Below are positions 33,296-43,012 of a stretch of 60,000 bases of DNA, piece by piece. The translations under genes were made by a program, and so were the position numbers. This stretch comes from Symsagittifera roscoffensis. Its lineage: Eukaryota > Xenacoelomorpha > Acoela > Convolutidae. The notes beneath the pieces are model-generated. The model was not told where the DNA came from. It saw nothing but the letters and a program-made list of their open reading frames with translations, and ran no database searches. The stretch is from the NCBI RefSeq assembly GCF_963678635.1, contig NC_087062.1, positions 57,492,129 through 57,552,128 of the forward strand, written 5' to 3'. The first letter of the stretch is position 1; the number at the start of each line of letters is the position of its first letter.

Positions 33296-34627
33296 ATAGA
33301 TGCCGGCTCCACTATCTCGCCATTTTTAAGCTTTTCTAACGTGCTATTTATGCATGTTCAACGAACAAAACTTGCACGTTTAAGCAATATCGTTTATAGG
33401 GTTGGAAGGTACTGGTTCTTACCGAAGATTTAGATTTACTCCTTTTAGATGGCAATAATCACAATCTTTGAAAGTACTCTGACAGCACACAACAACAGGT
33501 TTGGGAATTTCACTTTAGTGAACTATTTTGTAATTTGCGTTTTCTGAAAACCCGTATTCGCAACTCCTGAGATTCCTCTGAGAGCCCCCAACTACAGGTT
33601 AGGAATTTCAAACTTTGAAAAGAAAATAAATTTAATTTTCATAAATTAAAAAACAAATCACAAAAAAAGTCATATCTGGAAAGCTTGAAGGTTTTGAGCA
33701 GTCATATTTCGAGGCAAACTTGACAACTCCTGAGAGTACCCTGAAAGAGCCTCACAACAGAGATGGTAACTTCAAGTTTTATAAAAAAAAAACTTATACC
33801 CAAGTTCTCCGAATTTTTTTTTTTGGGAAAATCCTAAAAACCGTCATATCTCGAAAACTGCAAGATTTTTAGCAGACATATTCAGAGGCAAGATTTGCAA
33901 CCCCATGAGAGTACCCTCACAGATTCCAATAACAGAATTGAGAATTTCAACATTTTGGAATTTTTTAACATCTAATTTTTTTTTTTGAAAATTTCGATGA
34001 AAATCATGAAAAACGTCATATCTCGAAAACTACAAAAATTGGAGCAGTCATATTTGGAGGCAAAAATCGCAATTCCTGAGAGCACTCTGACAGAGCCTCA
34101 CCACCGAGATGGGAATATCAAATTTTGTGAATTTTTTTATATCTAAATTTTCTGAAATATTTTTTTAAATCCTAAAAAAACGTCATATCTCGAAATCTAC
34201 AAGGATTTGAGCAGCCATAATTATAGGCAAGATTCGCAACCCCTGAGAGTACCCTCACAAAGTCCAACAAGAGGACTGAGATCTTCAACGTATTGGAATT
34301 TTTTAAAATCTAAGTTTTTGAAAAATTTTTTAAAAAACATAAAAAACGTCATATCTCGAAAACTACAAGGACTTGGTTATTCATATATGGAGGCCAGAAT
34401 CGAAAACCTGAGAAAAATCTGACAACATCCAACTATTGGGTTGCTAATTAGAAACTTGATGAAATAAAAACTGAATTTAAACGGGAAAACTGAAAAAAAC
34501 CTTAACCATTGCAATATACGATATAGCTTAAACGCGAAAAAAATCTTTTGTTAAAGATGCAAAAAATACGTTGAAAAAGCTTAAATATGGCGAGATAGTG
34601 AAGCCCGCATTTAAATATATAATAGAT
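33296..34627. mobile_element. inverted-ended element with ~170-base tandem monomers
   Basis: The left end (33296-33410: CACTATCTCGCC, TTAAGCTTTT, GTTTAAGCAATATCG) is the reverse complement of the right end (about 34520-34627: CGATATAGCTTAAACG, AAAAGCTTAAATATGGCGAG). Between them are about five monomers with CGTCATATCTCGAAAAC spaced about 165-173 bases apart (33670, 33843, 34014, 34181, 34346). The right end is the same sequence as the 5' end of the Helitron-like element at 28779. So this is a variant with that end at both sides. Its duplicate is at about 39357-40680. Confidence 0.65.
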
Positions 34628-34779
34628 AATAGATTTGACAGAAGAAAATTTTTTAAAAAAATAGGAGACGGGTAGACAGACATAATCAAATCAATTTAAA
34701 AAAAGCAGGTATACAGACAGACAGACAGAAAAACTTAATTTGGCCTCGAAACAAATTACTGAAAAATTTCTTGCCGAAA

Positions 34780-34944
34780 ACTAAATGAAAAATTTTCTTA
34801 AGCATTGCAAAATATGATATAGCTTAAACATGAAAAAAACTCTTTCGTTAAACATGCAAAATTATTATGCTTAAACATGGGAGATAGCTGTCACTAGCAC
34901 TTAAATATAGTATAGATAGTATAGATATAGATATAGATAGATAC

Positions 34945-34975
<31 letters not shown>

Positions 34976-34990
34976 TAGATATATCTGGTA
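34780..34990 (-). mobile_element. Helitron-like 5' end remnant joined to a (GATA)n microsatellite
   Basis: GATATAGCTTAAACATG and GGAGATAGCTGTCACTAGCAC match the element end at 28.7 kb, and are followed at 34909-34985 by a GATA/TAGATA run. Its duplicate lies at about 40845-41040, where the run is a few units longer. Confidence 0.6.
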
Positions 34991-35065
34991 ACAACTGAAT
35001 TATGCAGTTAAGCGAACAGGTCATAGTAATCACTCTCATCGTTATCGAAAAGAGCACCATCTGCA

Positions 35066-35413
35066 TTAAAAAACAAGCTTATTTACTTTTTCGTTTCGCA
35101 GACGATTGCGTGATTTGTTGTGCAAGAATGCGAAGATGTTCCAAATCCTTTTTAAGGACGCACTTGAAACTGGCATTATGAAATTGCGTAACGCAATATT
35201 TCCGAAAAGAGGGAACTTTAACTTTCCATACACCGTCCGGTAATCGCCTGCAGAAAAATGAAATAGTTCATTTTTCCGCTCGTTCTGCATAAATCCAAAC
35301 TGTACCAGGAAGCCATTAACTTGATGCTCGAAAGTTACCAAAACATGATCTTGTGTGAAGTGCATTCGTCCGAAACTTTCAAATTGTGCTGGATAGAACA
35401 GTGCTGATCTCAA
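35066..35413 (-). other. 115-codon open frame of uncertain status, proximal copy
   Basis: An open frame with a protein-like composition (HFTQDHVLVTFEHQVNG, FLVQFGFMQNERKNE) that I do not recognise. Its start overlaps a CAGTGCTGA repeat end. An internal CTGCAG and a possible donor AAAGTAAAT hint at an exon remnant. All five differences I see from the other copy (41120-41467) change the amino acid, which argues against a working gene. Confidence 0.35.
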
Positions 35414-35580
35414 TAACCGGACAAAACGCGTTAAACTTGAAATTTAAAACCCGTTTTTCTCAAATTGGGTTGAGTTTAGGAAAACTTATGAAGGCAAATA
35501 GTAATTTTCAAAAAATGGTCAAATAATCGAAAATTTGAATTTTCTGAGTGCCAAATTTTTTTTTAGTGTTAACAACTTAG
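35399..35580. repeat. repeat ending that links to the 1.37-kb repeat family
   Basis: Starts CAGTGCTGATCTCAATAACCG (related to the fold-back element end at 5389) and runs into GGTCAAATAATCGAAAATTTG, shared with 41500-41640, 58020 and 59400. The 6.06-kb duplication breaks off inside it. Confidence 0.5.
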
Positions 35581-37579
35581 TGATGCAAATCGAAAAGAAC
35601 GCTCAAACAGTGATAATATGATCGAACTTGTCGCAAAATGGGAGACACTTTTTTTCAAGTGCAGCAATGCTGGATGCGAGCATCTAGACATCGTGCTTTG
35701 TTTCGAGCTGCTTGAAGCTGCTCGACGTGACGAAAGAGAGACACAATTGTTCCCACTCGATTAGATTATCAAACTGGTAAGGACTAAGGAAAACTACCCG
35801 AGCCAATGAACGCCTCAATGAAGAAATTCAAAGGAAAACTGGCTATTTGTGCCGAAAGTGGCGAAGTAGACTCTGGAGTTGCCAAAACAGAGTCAACACT
35901 CCTCAGTGAAGAAGTGGAAACCACTTTGGTTGCGAACGGATGGAAAAAGCCGCTTAAACGTAGTCACTCATCTCCAACGCGAGCTTATCAAACGAAGAGG
36001 TATCTTGGAACGAAAAACCCACTTGGGAAAGACAGAAGGCCGATTAAATGTTACTCGTGCAAATATGAGCACCGATCTGCTTGCACGTGCCCGTGTCTCT
36101 ATCATCTGGCTGATCACTATCCGTTCTTTGTCTTGTATCCTGGTATTTTTCCGTGACTGCAAGCTATTTCTATTTACGGCAAAGGTTTCAGAATGATACT
36201 GGATTGTGCATGCCCGACAACAGCAGTTGGAATCAAATGGATACGGGATTTTTTTCTCATATTTGAGTTGTGCTGAAGCAGAAACTCGAAGAGATCTATA
36301 CACAGTATATCGTTTTGGAGGAGGAGAATTACGCCATTGGAAATATAAATATATCACCAAGTTTCATTGTTTTCTTGGCGGTCGTTTGCTTAAACTGAGA
36401 ACTGAAGTGATCGACGAGGATTTACCACTACTCGGAAATTCATTCGAAAGTCAATGTGTTGTTATTGACATTGTAAAAGTTTTCAACTTTTGGCAATGAA
36501 ATTGACTTAGAAGAATCGTCAGGTCATTTAAGCATTGAACTTTCGCCCCGGGACAAGAATCACTGCAAACAGATATAGCCCTTGTTTCTCGCACTGTCGA
36601 TTACAATGAGAAAGAAATATGGCAGTTACACCATTCATTATTTTGGACATGCATCAGTTGAAAAGCTGACAAAACTGCTGCATAAGGGTGGCAAAATGAG
36701 CCTGGTCCGGACAAAAAATTGCTGCTCCGTTCAGTGGCTGGGAAAATTACAAGTATCAGTTTTACAAGTCACCCTGATTTCTGCGTTGTGCCAAAAGCAT
36801 GAGCAGCAAGTACGGATGAGCTAAAGTCAATGACGTGAAGTCAGTTATCAAGAAAATCATTTAGAAGAACTGGGGATTCAAAAATGTTCTTTCCAAATTT
36901 AGGAGACATTTAATCGTGGGAATTGGTGGGACATGCAAACGCAGGCGTCAAATCTATGCCAGACAATGTTGCGAGCGTCGGTGGTAGCATTTTGATGCAT
37001 TGAATCATAAATAATGACACGGCTAGAGTTATCATGGCATTCTAAATTTCTGAAAGAAAAGCCACCAGCTCACTAGCTGGAGAACACTATGCATCAAATT
37101 CGCTTTTCTCTGATATGATATACATGAAAGCTATTCTCATTCAAATTTTTGGCCAACGAATATCTTGTTTTGCATTGCATTCACCGACTGCAGAAATCTT
37201 TACGAGGCTGTCAGAAGCACTAAGCTCGTGGATGATTCGTGGATATAATCACAGGTGTTGCTATGATCAAACACGCATTACCACTGGCAATATCACTGAA
37301 CTTCGTCTGTGTCGAAGCGAGAGAATTCGAACAAAGTGTCTTACCAAAAACGGAGCTTGCGGTTGCGAGCAGATGGAAACAATGAAAAATAGTGTTTATA
37401 AACTGGCAGACATGGAAGTAGTCTGAGAGATGTGCAAACCCTCGGCTGGGTCAATGTTCATTATAATAAGTTGACTACGATGCTGATAATTATTGATTAA
37501 TATGATAATTGTTACAGATGAATGGTGGTGGACGTTTGGTAATATCAATTATTCTTTTTTAAAGTGTTTTATTCAGTCA
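35581..37579 (+). mobile_element. LTR element, 5'-truncated by the duplication
   Basis: Second copy of the copia-type element without its 5' LTR. It ends at the 3' LTR followed by ATTTC (37580-37584). Internal frames are broken in the same places as in the first copy, apart from single-base changes. Confidence 0.8.
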
Positions 37580-37882
37580 ATTTCTACTGGCGATACAAAC
37601 CTCACAATTTTATGGATTCCCTCATTGACTCAACGCTACTAGCTTACTAACAAGGTCAAACGTTTATACCTCTCAATCTTTTTCTTAAACTAATTAGGCG
37701 CACTTTACTAAAAAAAACTGACCAGGAAACTTTTTTAACCTGATTTCTGAATTTTATGATTCTATTACTCACAGCAACCGTCTATCCTGGTTTTGATTTG
37801 GACTTAAGTTTGACATGCTTTGCAGCTTAAATTGTCAACCCTGATGTTTGAAAACTAGAGACAAGTGAAATACTATGCTCAC

Positions 37883-38086
37883 TCCTTGTCTGGATCGCAG
37901 TGGCATTTTGGTTTTTCCCAAAACAGACGGCACTGCATTTTCCTTATCGTTTTCTCTTTCACTCTTCTCGCCATTAGTCACATTTGCTGCTCCAACCGTC
38001 TCCTTCACAGCAGTGCTGGAGCGGTTTCTCGTCAGCACTTGCGGCTCCTTTGCATTCTGTTTCGTGGCTAAGGCTCGTCTTTTCAT
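37883..38086 (-). CDS. cyclin B3-like exon 1, distal copy
   Basis: Duplicate of 31821-32024 with two amino-acid changes (Val to Ala, Ser to Leu) and at least one silent change. The destruction box and KEN box are both intact, and so are the donor GTGAGC and the AG seven bases before the ATG. If the duplication is real, the cyclin gene would have two alternative first exons. Confidence 0.62.
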
Positions 38087-38315
38087 GGCTTATCTGAAAA
38101 ATACAATAAAATAATTAATACTTTGTGACCTAAATGATTATCACGCTTGTAAAATCCGCAGAAATAAAAAAGAAACAAGATCATTCAAAAAATCATCAAT
38201 AACAAACTACGCCACACAAATAGCAATTTTGCAATTAAACAACAAAAAATCAGCCTTTGGCTTACCAAACGATTAAACTACCAAGTTTATATTTGCATAC
38301 AATTCCATTTTTTCT

Positions 38316-38678
38316 TCAAAATTCACTTTCAAAATCTACAAACAATTCTTCGGCTCTTTTCTGCAGCACGGATTTCCTGGCTTGTACGCCTGGAGGGTAC
38401 CTCACCATAAGACATGTGCTTCCTTTTGGCGTGGCATATACGTTAACTTCTTTCTTGATCGCCGCTTTCATCGATTTCCTGAATAAGGCTTTTTTCGCTG
38501 ATTTTCCCATTGAACTTTTTTTATGAATCACTCTAGATTTGCGCTTTGGTTTTTTCGCAGTGGTCGGGGGATTCAATAGGCTTCTTCCTCTACCCGAGGC
38601 CATACAACTTCCGCTTATTCTGGAACTCGAATCTACTGGACTTTTGGCTTCTAGCTTCACTTCCTTATCTTTCGAGGC
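38316..38678 (-). CDS. unknown basic protein, exon 2, distal copy
   Basis: 120 codons plus a TGA stop (the proximal copy has TAA). It joins exon 1 in phase 0 to give a 229-residue protein. It contains a basic middle segment and a tail with VNVYATPKGSTCLMV and KRAEELFVDFESEF. The stop is about 222 bases before the AG that precedes cyclin exon 1 on the same strand. Confidence 0.75.
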   Translation of the reverse strand, partial: ASKDKEVKLEAKSPVDSSSRISGSCMASGRGRSLLNPPTTAKKPKRKSRVIHKKSSMGKSAKKALFRKSMKAAIKKEVNVYATPKGSTCLMVRYPPGVQARKSVLQKRAEELFVDFESEF

Positions 38679-38780
38679 CTAAGAAAAACATTTGTTTATA
38701 CTTCAGAACCTTTTCAATGCCCACCAGAAATGTTTTACAGTCATATTCAACTGGAGAAATATGAATCTTTTGCAACTAAC

Positions 38781-39107
38781 CCAAGGTAAAACAGCATCAT
38801 TCTGTCGAATCAAGCTTTTCTTCTGCTTGTTCAGCATGTAAACTGGGGCTTGTAGCTCTTCGGTGGATCGTGCTTTTATTTGAAACTGATAGTCTTCATT
38901 AGCGGCTAGAATAATCCGGTCCAAACAATTAAATGCGCTCTCTCTGAAATTTTGGAATCTATCCAACTCTTCTTTGTCAATTTTTTCAATCATTGCTTTT
39001 TGGGGAGATGAAAGATGTTGAGCTAATCGTTTTCCCAGAAGTGATTTCTTCAATAAAGGCTCAAGATCGCTGAGCGAATTATCCAGTACTTTTTTGTAGT
39101 CCATCAT
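38781..39107 (-). CDS. unknown basic protein, exon 1, distal (intact) copy
   Basis: 109 codons beginning MMDYKKVLDNSL and ending LPW before the donor GTTAGT (phase 0). It looks mostly helical and charged (KIDKEELDRFQNFRES, NCLDRIILAANEDY). Only one base separates an AG (CATTCAG|A) from the ATG. I do not recognise the family. The layout (helical N-terminus, Lys-rich middle, short structured tail) loosely recalls Borealin, but no motif match supports that name. Confidence 0.75.
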
Positions 39108-39356
39108 TCTGAATGAAAAAAAGTTTTGTAAAGAAAAAAAACGAGTTTAGAAAAAAAACTTTATACTTTTTTATTCTATTTTCTAGGTAATCAGAAGGTC
39201 AAGTATCATAGTAACCGAGGTTACAGTCAGGGGTCCCTTCATCACATATTCCAGTCAAAATCCTAGGAATTTCTAGATATGGAAGTGATAATGATAAAAA
39301 AAGGAGATGATTAGTGTTGCTGTGTTTAATATTAAATTCGATACGAGCGTGTTGCA

Positions 39357-40680
39357 TTTATAGATGCCGGCTCCACTATCTCGCCATTTTTAAGCTTTTC
39401 TAACGTGCTAATTATGCATGTTCAACGAACAAAACTTGCACGTTTAAGCAATATCGTTTATAGGGTTGGCAGGTACTGGTTCTTACCGAAGATTTAGATT
39501 TACTCCTTTTAGATGGCAGTAATCACAATCTTTGAAAGTACTCTGACAGCACACAACAACAGGTTTGGGAATTTCACTTTAGTGAACTATTTTGTAATTT
39601 GCGTTTTCTGAAAACCCGTATTCGCAACTCCTGAGATTCCTCTGAGAGCCCCCAACTACAGGTTAGGAATTTCAAACTTTGAAAAGAAAATAAATTTAAT
39701 TTTCATAAATTAAAAAACAAATCACAAAAAAAGTCATATCTAAAAAGCTTGAAGGTTTTGAGCAGTCATATTTCGAGGCAAACTTGACAACTCCTGAGAG
39801 TACCCTGAAAGAGCCTCACAACAGAGATGGTAACTTCAAGTTTTTAAAAAAAAAAATTTATACCCAAGTTCTCCGAACTTTTTTTTGGGAAAATCCTAAA
39901 AACCGTCATATCTCGAAAACTGCAAGGTTTTGAGCAGACATATTCAGAGGCAAGATTTGCAACCCCATGAGAGTAAACTCACAGATTCCAATAACAGAAT
40001 TGAGATTTTCAACATTTTGGAATTTTTTAACATCTAATTTTTTTTTTTGAAAATTTCGATGAAAATCATGAAAAACGTCATATCTCGAAAACTACAAAAA
40101 TTGGAGCAGTCATATTTGGAGGCAAAAATCGCAATTCCTGAGAGCACTCTGACAGAGCCTCACCACCGAGATGGGAATATCAAATTTTGTGAATTTTTTT
40201 ATATCTAAATTTTCTGAAATATATTTTTAAATCCTAAAAAAACGTCAAAAGGATTTGAGCAGCCATAATTATAGGCAAGATTCGCAACCCCTGAGAGTAC
40301 CCTCACAAAGTCCAACAAGAGGACTGAGATCTTCAACGTATTGGAATTTTTTAAAATCTAAGTTTTTGAAATTTTTTTTAAAAATCATAAAAAACGTCAT
40401 ATCTCGAAAACTACAAGGATTTGGTTATTCATATATGGAGGCCAGAATCGAAAACCTGGGAAAACTCTGACAACATCCAACTATTGGGTTGCTAATTAGA
40501 AACTTGATGAAATAAAAACTGAATTTAAACGGGAAAACTGAAAAAAACCTTAACCATTGCAATATACGATATAGCTTAAACGCGAAAAAAATCTTTTGTT
40601 AAAGATGCAAAAAATACGTTGAAAAAGCTTAAACATGGCGAGATAGTGAAGCCCGCATTTAAATATATAATAGATAATAG
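39357..40680. mobile_element. inverted-ended element with ~170-base monomers, distal copy
   Basis: Duplicate of 33296-34627. One monomer has lost part of its CATATCTCGAAATCTACAAGG stretch (near 40245), which shows loss within the array after duplication. Confidence 0.6.
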
Positions 40681-40990
40681 ATTTGACAGAAGAAAATTTT
40701 TTAAAAAAATAGGAGACGGGTAGACAGACATAATCAAATCAATTTAAAAAAGCAGGTATACAGACAGACAGACAGAAAAACTTAATTTGGCCTCGAAACA
40801 AATTACTGAAAAATTTCTTGCCGAAAACTAAATGAAAAATTTTCTTAAGCATTGCAATATATGATATAGCTTAAACATGAAAAAACTCTTTCGTTTAACA
40901 TGCAAAATTATTATGCTTAAACATGGGAGATAGCTGTCACTAGCACTTAAATATAGTATAGATAGTACAGATATAGATATAGATAGATAC

Positions 40991-41029
<39 letters not shown>

Positions 41030-41119
41030 TAGATATATCTGGTAACAACTGAATTATGCAGTTAAGCGAACAGGTCATAGTAATCACTCTCATCGTTATC
41101 GAAAAGAGCACCATTTGCA

Positions 41120-41467
41120 TTAAAAAACAAGCTTATTTACTTTTTCGTTTCGCAGACGATTGCGTGATTTGTTTTGCAAGAATGCGAAGATGTTCCAAAT
41201 CCTTTTTAAGGACGCACTTGAAACTGGCATTATGAAATTGCGTAACGCAATATTTCCGAAAAAAGGGAACTTTAACTTTCCATACACCGTCCGGTAATCG
41301 CCTGCAGAAAAATGAAGTAGTTCATTTTTCCGCTCGTTCTGCATAAATCCAAACTGTACCAGGAAGCCATTAACTTGATGCTCGAAAGTTACCAAAACAT
41401 GATCTTGTGTGAAGTGCATTCGTCCGAAATTTTCAAATTGTGCTGGATAGAACAGTGCTGATTTCAA
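41120..41467 (-). other. 115-codon open frame of uncertain status, distal copy
   Basis: Duplicate of 35066-35413 with amino-acid changes at five places. Not recognised. The same doubts apply as for the proximal copy. Confidence 0.3.
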
Positions 41468-41629
41468 TAACCGGACAAAACGCGTTAAACTTGAAATTTA
41501 AAACCCGTTTTTCTCAAATTGGGTTGAGTTTAGGAAAACTTATGAAGACAAATAGTAATTTTCAAAAAATGGTCAAATAATCGAAAATTTGAATTTTCTG
41601 AGTGCCAAATTTATTTTTAGTGTTAACAA

Positions 41630-42115
41630 AAATTTGGCGTAGCCGCTTATGCAAGGGAACTTCCCACAACCTTTTCTTTTCGTTGAACCCAAAATCTCCG
41701 TTTGGACAGATTTTTTTGAGAAAATATTTTTTTTAAATTCAAAAAAATTGGGTCAAAAAATCCCCCACACACTTTTTCGAAGGCTGTAGAAAGTGGAGTA
41801 AGATTGAAAAAAATAGACTAGCGGATTATGCAGGCACACAGGGGAGTGGCCAGACTTCCCTTTGGTGCCACTCTTTTGAAAATCGGCTGAGTAGTTTTTG
41901 ACAAAAACGAAATTTTTCCAAAGCGTCCAAAAAAAATATAAAAAAAAACCAATCCCAAAAACAATTTCATACCTGTTTCTATCAAAACAGGAATTTGTAT
42001 GATTTTGATTGGCCGAACAATTTTAATTGTATCATTCAGACACATTTGTCATTTTTATGGAACTTGGATCATCTTCTACATATTGTAAAAAAAATTATCC
42101 TGATGATGCTAATTT
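41630..42115. repeat. left part of a 1.37-kb repeat, split by LINE-1
   Basis: Matches about 58090-58590 (AATTTGGCGTAGCCGCTTATG, GGAACTTCCCACAAC, CACACAGGGGAGTGGCC, ATCCTGATGATGCTAATT). The match stops at GATGCTAATT and resumes at 45910, so LINE-1 sits between the two halves. Confidence 0.8.
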
Positions 42116-42160
42116 TAGTCTAATTGTTGTGATAAACTTATTGAATAGTTTCATATCATT

Positions 42161-43012
42161 ATGAGTCATTTTCCACTATCCACTGGTGGAAAATCCAACT
42201 GTGGAATCTGCGCTAAGAAAGTCCATCGAAACGATTCTGGGATACTGTGTGATGGTTGCGACGTATGGTTTCACGGGAATTGTATTGCTTTGTCGGATGA
42301 ACAACTGAATATTCTTGCATCTGTGGCTACTTCGTGCTGGTTCTGCCAGCCATGTTTTGACCAAAGAAAGAACACCACACCTGTCAAGGGTTTTGATTCA
42401 TCTCAAATCGAAGCTGTTGTCAAAAAGGCACTGGACACGTGCTTACCGCCGTTAGTCGAACGTTGTCTCAATGAGAAACTTGACACCGCGTGTTAACTAC
42501 CGGTCAAACTTCCCCCAAGCCCAAAGGCAATTGAAGATACATCTTGCACACTGCGCGTCAATGGAATCCCCGAAGAGGGGAGTAACCTGTTTGAAAACAT
42601 CCAGTCAGATTCCGCGAGTCTCAAAGCTGTTTTCTCTCACATTGGAGAATATGAAGCTGGGAACATCTCTGCTGTCAGAAGGCTTGGCAAATTTGCTAAG
42701 CCAAAAACTGACGAAGAATCAGCTAAGTCAAGACCGCGCACACTCTTGGTGACCTTCATCAACCCGTGGTCCGCCAGGAAATGTCTGGCAAAGAGCTCAC
42801 ATTTGAAGTCATTTGATTACCCCGTCTACATTTCCCAGTCGCTTACGGGCGAGCAACGCGTCATGGAGAAGAAAATACTTTCCACCCGATACAATATGAT
42901 CCAGAGCGGCAAACTGAGAGCTGATTTCAAGATTCGTGACTTGAAACTGTACTATAAAGATGAACTACCAAATGACACAGTCGCACCCAATTCGGTCGTC
43001 AAGGCTAATTGA
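42161..43012 (+). pseudogene. LINE-1 ORF1: PHD finger and ORF1 C-terminal domain
   Basis: Starts MSHFPLSTGG. The PHD-type Cys4-His-Cys3 pattern is CGICAKK...CDGCDVWFHGNC...CWFCQPC (about residues 14-67). A TAA follows at 42494; the same frame then continues with a segment ending in VRRLGKF and RPRTLLVTFINPWSARKCLA, typical of the RRM-like ORF1 end in CR1/L2 elements. It ends at a TGA (43010-43012). PHD fingers in ORF1 are known from CR1-like LINEs. Confidence 0.85.

Larger units (their letters stand above)
29519..35574. repeat. proximal copy of a 6.06-kb tandem duplication
   Basis: Matches 35581-41629 at an offset of 6062 bases, with scattered differences. The left edge lies inside the LTR element, so only this copy has the 5' LTR. 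The junction with the next copy is GTTAACAAC-TTAG-TGATGC, with about five bases that match neither side. It contains cyclin exon 1, a frameshifted copy of the unknown gene, and Helitron-like arrays. There is no N gap at the junction. Confidence 0.9.
35581..41629. repeat. distal copy of the 6.06-kb tandem duplication
   Basis: Begins inside the LTR element (homologous to 29519), so it lacks the 5' LTR and the gag start, and keeps only the 3' LTR (37455-37579). It carries the intact version of the unknown gene and a second cyclin exon 1. Confidence 0.9.

Noticed and set aside
34909-34985. CRISPR-like array
   Set aside because: It is a simple GATA microsatellite without spacers.
38316-39107. Naming the unknown gene Borealin/CDCA8
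   Set aside because: Only the general layout is similar. I could not point to conserved residues.
42176-42364. Minus-strand frame over the LINE-1 PHD finger
   Set aside because: Antisense shadow of a clear zinc-finger coding sequence.
42494-42499. TAA CTA in LINE-1 ORF1 as another readthrough site
   Set aside because: It lies inside ORF1, not at a domain border, and UAA is the least leaky stop. C-to-T decay of CAA is simpler.
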